Counted from the first letter of the stretch, positions 1 through 9,752 are shown. The stretch is DNA of 64,000 nt from Bradyrhizobium sp. CSS354 (GCF_029051725.1 NZ_JAACFU010000011.1:1-64000), one strand, 5' to 3'. Made by a program: numbers and translations. Notes: a model not told the origin generated them from the sequence alone.

Positions 1-1
1 C

Positions 2-793
2 CCGTATTCCCCTCGCCCCACCCCTTTGGCCGCCGGGGTCGGGCTCGAATCCGTTGCTGAACGCCGGCATCGCCTTTTCTGGACCGCCGCCAAGCGCTCC
101 GGGGGCGTACTTTTGATTGCTGCATTGTTTGTTGCGGTAGTCTCTCAACGCGAGCGGTTGGACTCGCTTGGAAAGGCCGTTCACAGCTATGGAAAATCGA
201 CGTCGCCGGAACAACCTGGGCCCTCGCCGAGCGCGAACTTACCGCCGAACCCGCCTACGCCGCAACCAGGTTCGCTGCTGCCGAGAGAGTACGGCATCTA
301 CGCGGTTGGCGATAGCTCATTAACTGAATTGCAGCTGCTGCCCGGACGCCCGCCTGACATCCGGATCGCTGTTTCGGCTGCGTTCAAGCTTCCCAGGAGT
401 GCAAGCCTCCCGAATGGACACCCCAAGTTCCTGGTGTTTCGGCGCGATGTGGCGACGAATATATTCGAGCGAGCCGAGGTGCGCGTGATCGCAAAGATCA
501 CACGCGAATTTTCCAGCGAAGCTGCTGGAAAACGGCCCGGCGAAGATGATGTCTGGGTCATCAGAAATTTCTCGTATTCATACCGGGTTTCTCCGGTGCC
601 TGAGAACTCCGAGATGTACGAGGTCCACAGTGAGGATCCGGGGCTGGAGCTCCCTCCGGGCAATTACGCGCTTATCCTCAAGAACCAGGCCTACTACTTC
701 AGCGTCGCTGGCGAGATTGCCGATTCCAGGCAGTGCATAGAGCGGGTTGTCACTACAAACGGCACCTTTTATTCGGCTTGCAAGAAGCCGTAG
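2..793 (+). CDS. Membrane-anchored protein of unknown function (5' partial)
   Basis: The reading frame is open to the first complete codon of the window, and no good ribosome binding site precedes the first possible start (TTG at 26), so the true start is probably upstream. Visible parts are a hydrophobic segment about residues 25-43 counted from the TTG, a Pro/Ser/Asn-rich linker (about 60-85), and a C-terminal domain of roughly 170 residues with two cysteines near the end. The layout suggests an inner-membrane anchor with a periplasmic domain. I do not recognise the family; no catalytic motif is visible. The gene just downstream also encodes an exported protein. Confidence 0.6.
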   Translation, partial: PYSPRPTPLAAGVGLESVAERRHRLFWTAAKRSGGVLLIAALFVAVVSQRERLDSLGKAVHSYGKSTSPEQPGPSPSANLPPNPPTPQPGSLLPREYGIYAVGDSSLTELQLLPGRPPDIRIAVSAAFKLPRSASLPNGHPKFLVFRRDVATNIFERAEVRVIAKITREFSSEAAGKRPGEDDVWVIRNFSYSYRVSPVPENSEMYEVHSEDPGLELPPGNYALILKNQAYYFSVAGEIADSRQCIERVVTTNGTFYSACKKP

Positions 794-864
794 CTCTTTC
801 AAATATGCCCGCCGATGCCTAGCTCTGTGTGGGACGATTTACGGCCCAAACGAGGGAGGTTCCG

Positions 865-1107
865 ATGAAACCGAAACTATTTGCGATCTTGCCGCTTATT
901 TTATCTCTCGCCGCACCGGCCTTTGCCCAAGGGACGCAGCAGAAGAACACGTCAGTCCGAACACAAGGCTCTACAGCTGGAACCCGACCGCCGGTGGCGA
1001 CGCAGCCCAGCAACAATCCGTTTCAGAACCCGATTGGCCAGGGAGTGCCGCCCGCGGCTTCGTCGAATCCCAACGCCAACAGCAACCGAACCAACGTGCC
1101 GCGCTAG
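865..1107 (+). CDS. Small secreted Asn/Pro/Gln-rich protein
   Basis: An 80-residue protein starting at ATG 865 behind a strong GAGGGAGGT site (852-860). In-frame starts upstream would place that site inside the gene. Residues 1-22 form a clear signal peptide with Ala-Phe-Ala at the cleavage point. The mature part is low complexity, rich in Asn, Pro, Gln, Thr and Ser, with no cysteines and no recognisable domain. It follows the preceding gene on the same strand after about 70 bases. Function unknown; the composition suggests a disordered periplasmic or extracellular peptide. Confidence 0.6.
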   Translation: MKPKLFAILPLILSLAAPAFAQGTQQKNTSVRTQGSTAGTRPPVATQPSNNPFQNPIGQGVPPAASSNPNANSNRTNVPR

Positions 1108-1144
1108 ATAGCTCAGAGATCGTGAATGGTGGTCTGGGCCAACT

Positions 1145-1525
1145 TCACTCCAGCTTGACTTCCACTTCGATCACGGACGTTCCATTAGCGCCAAGCGAGC
1201 TGCCGCTGATCGATAAGGCGAAATGATCGGAGCCTTTTTCAATTAGGTCGGCGATATAGCGGAACGATGGGCCACCCAGAACTAAACGACCCGATTTCGG
1301 CACTTCGACGATTGCTATCTTGTCGATCATCAATGTCGACCAGCGCAGCCCTTGGATGCATTGGGCGCCGGATTTCAACGTCATTGACCAGCGCACAGTG
1401 TCAGATCGCAGCTTGAATGGCTGCGGGTGGAGGATGCACACGCCCCCTGCAGAGACTTCGGTCGGCGCCCCCATCATTGTCTGGATTAGAAACACACCTA
1501 CTCTCAATCGGATAAGTGGGGTCAT
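1145..1525 (-). CDS. Secreted hypothetical protein, beta-rich
   Basis: A 126-residue protein with a short hydrophobic N-terminus that looks like a signal peptide (cut perhaps near Ala-26), two cysteines about 27 residues apart that could form a disulfide, and many alternating hydrophobic residues consistent with a beta sandwich. It ends convergently 38 bases from the small secreted protein at 865-1107. I do not recognise a named family. Its position at the edge of the polysaccharide locus gives no firm clue to its role. Confidence 0.55.
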   Translation of the reverse strand: MTPLIRLRVGVFLIQTMMGAPTEVSAGGVCILHPQPFKLRSDTVRWSMTLKSGAQCIQGLRWSTLMIDKIAIVEVPKSGRLVLGGPSFRYIADLIEKGSDHFALSISGSSLGANGTSVIEVEVKLE

Positions 1526-1637
1526 GAAATGCTTCTTGGGCTGATCTGCACCGGTCCACTGCGCGATGGATGACGTGGTCGGATCTGGAACTGCATCACC
1601 TCGGCCACGCTTCGTCTGTCAAAAATACTCCTGGTGA

Positions 1638-2615
1638 TTAGTATGATCGTGCAAGCTCCCACTCCAATGCACTCCCGATGATCGCCTCCAGACTGTCGAA
1701 CTTTGGTCTCCAGTCTAGTTGCGAGATTGCCACGCTGGGATCTGCGATGACTCTAGCCGGATCACCTGGCCGCCGTGCCGCCTTGCGAATGTCGAACTTC
1801 TTACCTGATATCTGTTCAACGGCGTTTAGGACCTCCAGCACAGAATAGCCGCGGCCATAGCCGCAATTCGCAATTATATTTCCTCCACCATTTCTTAGAC
1901 GTGCCAACGCAAGTCGGTGAGCGTCAGCTAGATCCTTAACATGGATATAGTCCCGGACGCAGGTCCCATCTGAAGTGGGATAGTCAGTCCCGAATACCTC
2001 GACGAACGGCCTTTTACCAATCGCTGCCTCGCTTGCCGCCTTGATCAGGTGACTAGCGCCTCGCGTCGACTGTCCGATGCCTCTCTGCGGATCGGCTCCC
2101 GCTACATTGAAGTATCGCAGGACCGCGTAGCTGATTGGATGCACTCTGGAAACATCTTCCAGCATCCACTCCGACATCAGCTTGGATCGTCCATAAGGTG
2201 ACTGCGGCAGACGTGGATCGCCTTCCTTGACGGGGAGCGATCCCTCCGAGCTATAAACCGCCGCGGTCGAAGAAAAGATAAAATGCGGTACACGGCACGC
2301 GACGGCGGCCTCGATCAGGGTTCGCGTCTTGCTTGCATTGTTCAAATAATAACGAAGCGGATTCGCCATCGATTCGGGAACGACTATCGATCCGGCGAAG
2401 TGGATGATTGCATCGATGTTGTGCTCGACGATGAGGCGGGATACCAGAGACGCGTCGCCCACATCTCCAATAACCAGCTCAGAACTTGATGAAACGGCGG
2501 CTTCGAACCCGGTGGAGAGATCGTCGAGAACAACAACGGTTTCGCCGGCGTCAACCAGGTCAAGGACCGTTTGGCTGCCGATATAGCCTGCCCCCCCAGT
2601 CACCAAGGTTGCCAT
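1638..2615 (-). CDS. galE: UDP-glucose 4-epimerase (GalE-type SDR)
   Basis: This enzyme interconverts UDP-glucose and UDP-galactose using bound NAD, supplying galactosyl donors for surface polysaccharide. The 325-residue product starts at ATG 2615. The NAD-binding Gly motif (TGGAGYIGS) is at residues 5-13, the catalytic Ser/Thr region (SSTAAVY) lies near 120, and the Tyr-x3-Lys pair (YGRSK) follows about 30 residues later. The frame stays open upstream of the ATG, but that extension is not GalE-like. It sits 23 bases downstream of a glycosyltransferase on the same strand, probably in one operon. It is one of three galE-type genes in the window. Confidence 0.9.
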   Translation of the reverse strand: MATLVTGGAGYIGSQTVLDLVDAGETVVVLDDLSTGFEAAVSSSSELVIGDVGDASLVSRLIVEHNIDAIIHFAGSIVVPESMANPLRYYLNNASKTRTLIEAAVACRVPHFIFSSTAAVYSSEGSLPVKEGDPRLPQSPYGRSKLMSEWMLEDVSRVHPISYAVLRYFNVAGADPQRGIGQSTRGASHLIKAASEAAIGKRPFVEVFGTDYPTSDGTCVRDYIHVKDLADAHRLALARLRNGGGNIIANCGYGRGYSVLEVLNAVEQISGKKFDIRKAARRPGDPARVIADPSVAISQLDWRPKFDSLEAIIGSALEWELARSY

Positions 2616-2638
2616 GTGGGATGCCCGTCCGCAGCGCG

Positions 2639-3556
2639 TCAATTGCAGGGAGGCGATTTTGCCCGGCGCCGGTATACGCGTTCGAGCCGATGGATAAACC
2701 ATCGTCCGACTTCGAACGTGGCGATCATAGCGAAGCGCAGGTTCCGCGTGACGGAGACAAGCGCTTTTTGCGCTTGATAATCGCGTACGAGGTCACTCAC
2801 CATCTCATCCTTGTAATATCTGACCCACACTCGCCGTCCGAGGAGACGTTCATCCTCCAGCACGGTGCCGGCCGTGAGGGCTCTTTGGCGATCATTAATA
2901 CAGAGCACCCATTTCAGCATGACGGACGGATCTGCGGACATGTTCTGCCCGTGCCAACGATAGAGTGCAACGACCTCGGAGTGAGAACGAACCGGATGCT
3001 TCCTAGCCATGCGGAAATAGACGTCATAATCCTCACAACGCGGCAAGGACGCATCAAACGCCCCGATGTCACACAATTTCAGCCGGTCGTAAACTACAGT
3101 TGCATGCATCCCTATGACATTACCCGTCAAAAAGGTGCGGAAGGAGTCGATCCCCATTTCCGAGTAAACGTCTCCCCCGAGCGGCTCTCCTTGAGTTCCG
3201 ATGCGGCGGTGCGCGCCATAGACTAGACCTGCGGGCGGGTTAAGAGCATGGCAGGTCAGGCCGGCGCGAGCCGCATTCGGCATCAACAGATCATCCGCAT
3301 CCAGGAAGACGATGTACGACGATGAACACGCCTTGAGCCCAGTGTTGCGCGCCGCCCCAAGTCCAGCATTGGGTTGTGTGACTAACCTAACGCCTGGGTA
3401 ACGGGCCACAACTGACGCCGGATTGTCCGTTGATCCGTCGTCCACGACGATGATCTCATCAAATGGCACGGTCTGGGCAAATCCGCTTTCGATTGACGCG
3501 GAGAGAAAATGAGCCTGCTGATACGTATTGATTACGAGTGCGATTGAACCTGTCAT
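2639..3556 (-). CDS. Glycosyltransferase family 2
   Basis: A 305-residue GT-A fold transferase expected to add a sugar from a nucleotide donor to a lipid-linked oligosaccharide at the cytoplasmic membrane. The nucleotide-binding VDDGSTD motif is at residues 38-44 and the metal-binding LDADD at 85-89, with the usual QPNAGLGAARN segment between. I start it at ATG 3556 rather than TTG 3568. It is followed by galE on the same strand and faces another glycosyltransferase divergently across about 230 bases that should hold both promoters. Donor and acceptor cannot be told from the sequence. Confidence 0.88.
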   Translation of the reverse strand: MTGSIALVINTYQQAHFLSASIESGFAQTVPFDEIIVVDDGSTDNPASVVARYPGVRLVTQPNAGLGAARNTGLKACSSSYIVFLDADDLLMPNAARAGLTCHALNPPAGLVYGAHRRIGTQGEPLGGDVYSEMGIDSFRTFLTGNVIGMHATVVYDRLKLCDIGAFDASLPRCEDYDVYFRMARKHPVRSHSEVVALYRWHGQNMSADPSVMLKWVLCINDRQRALTAGTVLEDERLLGRRVWVRYYKDEMVSDLVRDYQAQKALVSVTRNLRFAMIATFEVGRWFIHRLERVYRRRAKSPPCN

Positions 3557-3786
3557 AGAACTCTTCAAGGGCTGGGTCGATTGGGTTCACGAGCCAGCAT
3601 CTCTCAGCGGCCAGTTCCCGAAATAAAATTAATATTGGATGCGTTTCCTGGCTACACATAGCTGGAAAACCGGGACCTGACCACTTGGCTTCGCCCGTTA
3701 GCTTAACGGCACCTGGGCAGGACGGTACGGGGACGTTTTGGATAATTTGGATGTTCCCGACGGGATCTGCTAAAAGGGCTGCCACG

Positions 3787-4788
3787 ATGGCACTGGTCAG
3801 CGTTCTTATTCCTGCATACAATGCACGGCAAACGATTGCCGAAACGCTCAGGACTGTGCAGCAGCAGACCTACGGCGACCTCGAGATCATCGTGGTCGAC
3901 GACGGATCCACCGACGACACCGCAGACATTGTGTCTCAGTTCGGTCGTCAAGATCCCCGGATACTCCTGATACGTCAGTCGAATGCCGGCGTTGCAGTTG
4001 CTCGAAATACGGCTCTTGCGAGTTCCAAAGGCTCCCTGATCGCCCCGCTGGACGCCGACGATCTTTGGCATCCGTACAAAATCGAACGACAAGTCGCCAA
4101 TCTGCGCAAAGCGCCCGTTGACGTCGGATTCGACTATTGCTGGTTTGTCGACGTAGACGCGGACTCGATCATCACCCGCTGCTACGCAAGCCGCTTCGAA
4201 GGCGATATTTACCATCCCCTGGTCCTTGGCAACTTCATCGGCAATTCTAGCGTTCCGCTCATACGAAGGGCACTCCTTGAACAGATCGGCGGTTGGGACC
4301 CTCGCCTACGCGCAGCCGATGCTCAAGGATGCGAGGATTGGCTCCTGTACCTGCAGATCGCCGAGCGCGCGCGCGCCGTGCTATCACCGGCCTTCTTGGT
4401 CGGATACCGTCAGCTCCCCCGGGCGATGTCTAGAAACGTGCGGCAAATGACGCGGTCGTACGAGCTGACGATGAGTTATGCCCGGACAAGCCGCCCCACT
4501 GCCCCCCAAGGTCTATTTGCGCAATCCCGCCGCGATTTCGATATCTACATCTCCGGCATGCGTCACGCGACCGGCGGGGCGAACGCGATCCATCAGACGC
4601 TTGCGGCAATGGCGCGTGGTTCACAGAAGGGACAGCCAAGGTTCAACTCATTGAGCGATATGGCCCGCCGGCTTCTTAGGACGCCGCGGCGGGGCCGCCA
4701 CCTAGACGCGAGCGTCTCACGGCATGGTCGCCCCTTTGGGGTGGTTGACCCGGACGAGCAGTGCCCAATTTGCAACCTAAGCGGATAG
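3787..4788 (+). CDS. Glycosyltransferase family 2
   Basis: A 333-residue GT-A transferase beginning at ATG 3787. The frame is open further upstream, but the family fold starts directly at this methionine. Motifs are VDDGSTDD at 37-44, the QSNAGVAVARN loop, LDADDLW at 88-94, and a QGCEDW motif near residue 180 typical of family-2 enzymes. It is a close paralogue of the gene at 13083-14102: both share LDADDLW, the QGCEDW region and the surrounding spacing. The last 20 residues include a Cys-x2-Cys pair, unusual for the family. Sugar specificity unknown. Confidence 0.87.
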   Translation: MALVSVLIPAYNARQTIAETLRTVQQQTYGDLEIIVVDDGSTDDTADIVSQFGRQDPRILLIRQSNAGVAVARNTALASSKGSLIAPLDADDLWHPYKIERQVANLRKAPVDVGFDYCWFVDVDADSIITRCYASRFEGDIYHPLVLGNFIGNSSVPLIRRALLEQIGGWDPRLRAADAQGCEDWLLYLQIAERARAVLSPAFLVGYRQLPRAMSRNVRQMTRSYELTMSYARTSRPTAPQGLFAQSRRDFDIYISGMRHATGGANAIHQTLAAMARGSQKGQPRFNSLSDMARRLLRTPRRGRHLDASVSRHGRPFGVVDPDEQCPICNLSG

Positions 4789-4882
4789 ATTCGCTGCGTC
4801 GGGAAGTCCTTGCGGTGCACAAAATTTACCAAGCACAGGCTAATTGCCGTTGCAAATCGTATTATGAGGCTTCGATCGGTGT

Positions 4883-5908
4883 ATGCTTTCCATTTCCAAT
4901 GGCATTCGGCACGAGATGAGTTCGGGGCATCCAACCAGCGAGACAGCAGAGCGACCTGATCCCCTCGTCTCTGTTATTATGATTTTCCTAAACGCCGAGA
5001 CTTTCATGGCGGAGGCGGTTGAAAGCGTCATAGCTCAAACCTATTCCAACTGGGAGCTTTTGCTCGTTGACGACGGGTCAACCGACAAGAGCACAGGAAT
5101 GGCCTTGGACTACGCGAACCGATTTCCCCGGAAGATTCGATATCTGGAACACGCCGGGCACGTAAATCGTGGAATGAGCGCGACCAGGAACCTCGGAATC
5201 GGGATAGCCCGTGGAGAATTGATCTCGTTCATCGATTCGGACGACGTTTGGAAGCCTAACAAGCTGGTCGATCAAGTGGGGATCATGCGGAAGCATCCCG
5301 AGCTTGGTATGGTGTGCGGCGCGGTACTTTATTGGGGCAGCTGGACGGGAGACCACGATTTCCTGATCCCGACAGGACACGTTTTCGACCGCCCGGTTCC
5401 GCAGCCGGAGGCCCTGCTTGCGCTTTACCCACTCGGGAAGGCAGACGCACCATGTCCCTCCGACGTCATGATCCGGGCCGACGTCCTCGCGCGCATCGGG
5501 GGATTTGAGGAGCACTTTACGGGCGAAAAACAAGCCTATGAAGACCAGGGATGCTTCTCCAAGCTCTACTTGGAAGCATCCGTTTTCTTCTCCAGCGAGG
5601 TCTGGCTGATGTACCGACAGCACAGAGCCTCCTGTCTCACAACGGTGCGCCGCGAGGGGCAGTACGGAGTTGTGCGGCTGTACTATCTGTCATGGCTCAA
5701 ACGCTACTTGAAATCCAAGGGGGTGACGGAGCCCCGCATCGATGAAGCCATCGATCGCTCGATGTGGCGTTATGCGCACCCAGTGATCTACAGCTTTCTC
5801 ACGTTCCCTTACGAATTGCTTGAGCGGATCCTTAGGCGCCTCGGGAAACATCATCTGCTCCATCGCCGTACGCCCTTCAGGCCAACTAACCAGTCTGGTC
5901 GCGTCTGA
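4883..5908 (+). CDS. Glycosyltransferase family 2
   Basis: A 341-residue GT-A transferase from ATG 4883; ATG 4916 is an equally possible start 11 codons in, and neither has a strong ribosome binding site. VDDGSTD is at 62-68 and IDSDDVW at 117-123. The segment between, containing GMSATRN, fits the family. A C-terminal basic stretch after about residue 290 may associate with the membrane. It ends 11 bases from the converging wzt gene. It probably adds one residue of the repeat unit; donor unknown. Confidence 0.85.
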   Translation: MLSISNGIRHEMSSGHPTSETAERPDPLVSVIMIFLNAETFMAEAVESVIAQTYSNWELLLVDDGSTDKSTGMALDYANRFPRKIRYLEHAGHVNRGMSATRNLGIGIARGELISFIDSDDVWKPNKLVDQVGIMRKHPELGMVCGAVLYWGSWTGDHDFLIPTGHVFDRPVPQPEALLALYPLGKADAPCPSDVMIRADVLARIGGFEEHFTGEKQAYEDQGCFSKLYLEASVFFSSEVWLMYRQHRASCLTTVRREGQYGVVRLYYLSWLKRYLKSKGVTEPRIDEAIDRSMWRYAHPVIYSFLTFPYELLERILRRLGKHHLLHRRTPFRPTNQSGRV

Positions 5909-5919
5909 GCCTTGCGCAG

Positions 5920-7158
5920 CTACGGACCGGGCGCCCGCAGATTGGCCGAATGAGATAGCCGTACGATGCCATGCTCTCTGAGGTAAGGCCAAGATGCATC
6001 ATTAACTGTTGTTGGGATGACTTCGAAGCTTAGGCACGTTTCCGTGGACAATCTTGGCTCTTCTTCTCCCCAGGCAAAGAGTGAATAACCAGCGAGATAT
6101 GTCCCTGGCAATAAGCCTAGGGAACGTACGTTGAACACAACTTCGACGGTCTCCGAGATGTCGAACTGGTCGACGCCTTCCGCAAGGCTTTCAAGAGATG
6201 AGATCAGCACTCCCTCCTGATCAAATATGCGGACCTGCGCGACGCCACGTTTGAACGGTCGCTTAGCCCCTAACCGAAGCACAAAATCGTAGTCTCCTCC
6301 GAACTTGAGATGAGCACATACCGTCTCGGACGATGGTTCGACAATACGGAGCTCTCCCCAAAGATGATCCGTCTCAGTTCGTTCGCCCTGAACCGATTGT
6401 GGCGTGGAGGCTTTCAGGTAGCAATCGATGGCCGCTGAGGAGGGACCAATTTGTTTTACATGTCCGCCCTCCAGAAAGACGGCCATATCGCAGAGCTGGC
6501 GGACCATTGCCATGTTATGACTGACAAACAGAACAGTTCGGCCCTCCCCTGCAGCGTCTTTCATCTTGGCAAGCGATTTTCGCTGGAAATCTGCATCACC
6601 GACCGCCAAAACTTCATCGACCAATAGGATATCGGGCTCGAGATACGCGGCAATCGCGAAGGCGAGGCGGACATACATTCCCGACGAATAGCGCTTGACG
6701 GGCGTTTCCATGACGGCTCCAATGTCAGCGAATTGGATGATGCGATCTAGCTTTGATGTAATCTCAGACTTGCTCATTCCGAGGATCGCGCCGTTCAGAT
6801 AGATATTCTCAATTCCGTCCAGCTCAGGATGAAAACCCGCACCTACCTCTAGCAGACTGCCTACTCGCCCCCTGAGCCGAGCCTCTCCCTGGTCGGGCTC
6901 CGTGATCGAGGTCAGCACCTTCAGAAGCGTCGTCTTGCCCGAGCCATTGCGCCCGATAATTCCGCAAACACTCCCGACCGGAACCGTGAACGTCACATTG
7001 TTGAGCGCGTAAAACTCACCGCTCGGTCGTGCTGGCCGCTCCTCTCCAAAGCGATCAAGAAACCGAAGGACTTCCTCTTTCAGAGAAGTCACGCCTATAG
7101 CCCCTCGCCGATATCGCTTCGAGAGACCTTCGACCTCAATTGCTAGCTGATGCTGCAT
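5920..7158 (-). CDS. wzt: Polysaccharide ABC transporter ATPase, Wzt type
   Basis: The ATPase subunit of an ABC-2 exporter that moves finished lipid-linked polysaccharide across the inner membrane. In the 412-residue product, Walker A (GRNGSGKT) is at 69-76, the ABC signature (YSSGM) at 157-161, Walker B with Asp-181/Glu-182, and the switch histidine at 214. After residue 260 a beta-rich domain follows, as in Wzt proteins that bind the polysaccharide end cap. The start is ATG 7158, one base after the stop of the permease gene, so the two are translationally coupled. Family knowledge predicts a Wzm2-Wzt2 complex. Confidence 0.92.
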   Translation of the reverse strand: MQHQLAIEVEGLSKRYRRGAIGVTSLKEEVLRFLDRFGEERPARPSGEFYALNNVTFTVPVGSVCGIIGRNGSGKTTLLKVLTSITEPDQGEARLRGRVGSLLEVGAGFHPELDGIENIYLNGAILGMSKSEITSKLDRIIQFADIGAVMETPVKRYSSGMYVRLAFAIAAYLEPDILLVDEVLAVGDADFQRKSLAKMKDAAGEGRTVLFVSHNMAMVRQLCDMAVFLEGGHVKQIGPSSAAIDCYLKASTPQSVQGERTETDHLWGELRIVEPSSETVCAHLKFGGDYDFVLRLGAKRPFKRGVAQVRIFDQEGVLISSLESLAEGVDQFDISETVEVVFNVRSLGLLPGTYLAGYSLFAWGEEEPRLSTETCLSFEVIPTTVNDASWPYLREHGIVRLSHSANLRAPGP

Positions 7159-7159
7159 C

Positions 7160-8011
7160 TCAGATCGTATCCATGACTGTGCGCTCAACGCGCTGGTAAA
7201 GCAGAACACCACATCCCAGAGCAACAGACGTCGTGAAAAGGGAGGCCAGGAGCTGGCCCGGCGTAAGCATCGAGTCACCGAGGAGGCACCAACGGCTTTC
7301 CTCGACGATGGTTGTCAACGGGTTAGCAAAGCTCGCCAGTACCCTAAACTGCTCTGGAATAGCAGAGAAAGGATAGAGTACCGGGGTTACAAACATCGAG
7401 ACCTGGACTAAAAACGGCGTCATCAAAGCTAGATCGCGGTACTTGGCGGTTGACGCGCCAAGGAGGAGACCTATCGCAAGAGAAAAGGCCGCAAGGTGCA
7501 GCACGACCATTGGAAATGCGACAATGCGCCATGAGAGACCGTCGGCCTTTCCGAGTCGTTGGAAGACGATGAGGAACGCAAGCACGACGAAGAACTGAAT
7601 CAAGAGTGCCACCGCATTGGAGATCAGTGACGACAATGGGACAATGATCCGGGGAAAGTAGACCTTGCTGAAGAGGTGTTCGTTTTGGATGAAGACCTGG
7701 CTCGCAGTGTAGATGACCTGAGAGAAATAGGACCACACGATCAGCCCCGAGAGATAGAATAGTGGTGCGGGCTGATTTGCTGTCGACACCCCCGCGACAC
7801 CGCTGACCGTGATGGTGAACACAGCCGTCCACACGAGAGGCTGAAGGACCAGCCAGCCGGGGCCAAGTAGGGTTTGCTTATGCCGAACCTTGATGTCGCG
7901 CAGGGCAAACAGAAATAAAAGATCTCTGTGTCCCCATGCGCGCCGCAGGTCGAGGTCGAACCAGCTGCTCCGACGCCTGACGATCGTGATTCGCTTTAGA
8001 CTTCCCGTCAT
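7160..8011 (-). CDS. wzm: Polysaccharide ABC transporter permease, Wzm type
   Basis: The membrane subunit that partners the Wzt ATPase directly downstream. The 283-residue protein has a short cytoplasmic N-terminus with the 'DLLFLFALRDIKVRHKQT' type segment common to ABC-2 polysaccharide permeases, followed by about six transmembrane helices. Its start overlaps the stop of the deacetylase gene by four bases (8008-8011), and its stop lies one base before wzt. That tight packing supports a single operon deacetylase-wzm-wzt for one polysaccharide. Confidence 0.92.
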   Translation of the reverse strand: MTGSLKRITIVRRRSSWFDLDLRRAWGHRDLLFLFALRDIKVRHKQTLLGPGWLVLQPLVWTAVFTITVSGVAGVSTANQPAPLFYLSGLIVWSYFSQVIYTASQVFIQNEHLFSKVYFPRIIVPLSSLISNAVALLIQFFVVLAFLIVFQRLGKADGLSWRIVAFPMVVLHLAAFSLAIGLLLGASTAKYRDLALMTPFLVQVSMFVTPVLYPFSAIPEQFRVLASFANPLTTIVEESRWCLLGDSMLTPGQLLASLFTTSVALGCGVLLYQRVERTVMDTI

Positions 8012-8979
8012 AGCGAGCGATCCTCAATCCTCATCTGAAACTCGTCGGCCTCCCAATTTCCCACGTAGATCCGCGGAAGCGCAAGGGGAGCGGCATTGCG
8101 GCCGACAGAGCGAGCGTCCACCGTGCAGGCAAGATCGAAACCGGCCTGTCTAACCGCTCGCACCGTCGCGTCACTATGATCACCGAACGGATAGGCAAAA
8201 GTCCGCACCGCAGTGCCTGCGAGTTCTTCGCAGGCCCGCCGACTTTCGGCAATCTCCCTGAACTGAAAGTCCGCGCTGTGCCGCGGCAAACTCGGATGCG
8301 TCACCGTGTGGGCCCCAATCGTGATCAAATCGCCCGAGATATTGCGAACCTCTTGAGCCGTCATGGCCCGATGCATCTCACGAACCGTGAGATCGCAGGA
8401 CGACCATGAGCCGATTTTCGCGAGGAGCTGCGACTGAGCATCGTGATGAAGCACTCGCAAAGCTCCCCACACCTCATTGAAGATGCGATTGCGCGCTTCG
8501 GAATCTGAGAACAGCGGCACCGCCCAGTGGCACTCTTTGCCGTCGACGTCAAGTGTGAGGCTATTCGGCAAATATTCTAGTTCAAGAAAGACTCGCGCAA
8601 GAGCATCCCACCAGAATTCCCTGGCAGTACCGATAATCCCGGTCGTCACGAACAGCGTCATCGGGCAATCTAGCCGCTGCAATATCGGCCAGGCGTTTGA
8701 ATAGACATCATGATAGCCGTCGTCGAAAGTCACTGCTGCAAGAGGCCTGTCCGATGGCGCACGGCTCCGTTCCAGATCAAGCAATTCGTAGAGATGTACG
8801 ACACGTCGAAAGCGCTTAAGTCGCGCGATCTGCTGCTCAAAGTTTGCGGGATGCACCGCCAGCCCCCAAGGGTCTACCGGAATATCCGCGACACGGTGAT
8901 ACATCAGTATGATCGGATCAGCGCCAAAGATCCGCCGCTCAATCGATTGCTTTAGCTTTCGCAGCGGCTGCAGCGTCAT
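8008..8979 (-). CDS. Polysaccharide deacetylase (NodB-homology domain)
   Basis: A 323-residue carbohydrate esterase family 4 type enzyme, expected to remove N- or O-acetyl groups from sugars. The metal and catalytic motif TFDDGY is at 84-89 and the zinc-binding His-x3-His motif (HTVTH) at 224-228, so the active site looks intact. No signal peptide is seen, which points to a cytoplasmic or membrane-face role on a precursor. It overlaps the methyltransferase upstream (8976-8979) and wzm downstream (8008-8011) by four bases each. Its insert between the two motifs is long for the family. Confidence 0.85.
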   Translation of the reverse strand: MTLQPLRKLKQSIERRIFGADPIILMYHRVADIPVDPWGLAVHPANFEQQIARLKRFRRVVHLYELLDLERSRAPSDRPLAAVTFDDGYHDVYSNAWPILQRLDCPMTLFVTTGIIGTAREFWWDALARVFLELEYLPNSLTLDVDGKECHWAVPLFSDSEARNRIFNEVWGALRVLHHDAQSQLLAKIGSWSSCDLTVREMHRAMTAQEVRNISGDLITIGAHTVTHPSLPRHSADFQFREIAESRRACEELAGTAVRTFAYPFGDHSDATVRAVRQAGFDLACTVDARSVGRNAAPLALPRIYVGNWEADEFQMRIEDRSL

Positions 8980-9752
8980 TCCAGCGGCCTTTTTGCTGCG
9001 GCAGCGACAATAACGGGAAACGACTTGTCGAGCACGTCAAGCTTGGCTGGCGACACTTCATGCAGCGATAATCCTTGCAAGAAGCACGTCGCCGCAAATA
9101 CGTTCCCGAACGTCTCGACTTCAGTATCTTCTTTCGCGAGCACAGAGGCTAGCAGTCGCTCAAGTGCATTCTCCGTTAAGGACCAATACCAGGTATGTCG
9201 CCATGCCCCCCGATCGACCGGAGAAATTCCTGGCACCGTAACAAGGAGCGTTCCGCCCGGCTTCAGAGCCCTGGCAAGCTCGGCCAGCGCCCCGCGCATG
9301 TCGAAGATGAGATGCAGCGTTTGTGTGAGGATGATACAATCGAACGCTCGATCCGGCAAAGTACCGGGGACGGAGATATCCCCCACGATGGTAGCGACCG
9401 GATGCGTCGCGTCGACATGGAGAACATCACTTTTCTCCACCTGCGTGCCGCCGAACCGAACCGTATATTCATTGTCGCCAATTTCGAGCACCCTGCCGCG
9501 GACAGTTGAGGAATTGCGCTCGAGGAAGCGCTCGATAAAGTATCGATCGATCGGCAGCCCCCGGTCGAAACCGAAGTCGACGCTGATCGGTTCCGTCCGT
9601 CCGAAATCGCCGAAATCAATGCCGCCAGGCGGAGGCGTCCAAAAGCGACGGGGCATCAGCCGCCCGATCGGAGCGGGGGTCTGGGCGACAAGCCGCAGCA
9701 GCTGTAGGCGACCAAATCTCCCCAAGCGACGGAACGGAAAAAAAGCGGTCAT
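8976..9752 (-). CDS. SAM-dependent methyltransferase (type 11-like)
   Basis: A class I methyltransferase domain: the SAM-binding strand is seen as RVLEIGDNEYT, then a conserved acidic strand, 'ILTQTLHLI' at motif III, and the LKPGGTLLVTVPG strand-turn found in many polysaccharide-associated enzymes. I chose ATG 9752; a GTG at 9809 would add 19 Arg-rich residues. It overlaps the deacetylase start by four bases. Family knowledge suggests it caps or modifies a glycan, possibly terminating chain growth in an ABC-dependent pathway, but the target is not visible. Confidence 0.78.
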   Translation of the reverse strand: MTAFFPFRRLGRFGRLQLLRLVAQTPAPIGRLMPRRFWTPPPGGIDFGDFGRTEPISVDFGFDRGLPIDRYFIERFLERNSSTVRGRVLEIGDNEYTVRFGGTQVEKSDVLHVDATHPVATIVGDISVPGTLPDRAFDCIILTQTLHLIFDMRGALAELARALKPGGTLLVTVPGISPVDRGAWRHTWYWSLTENALERLLASVLAKEDTEVETFGNVFAATCFLQGLSLHEVSPAKLDVLDKSFPVIVAAAAKRPLE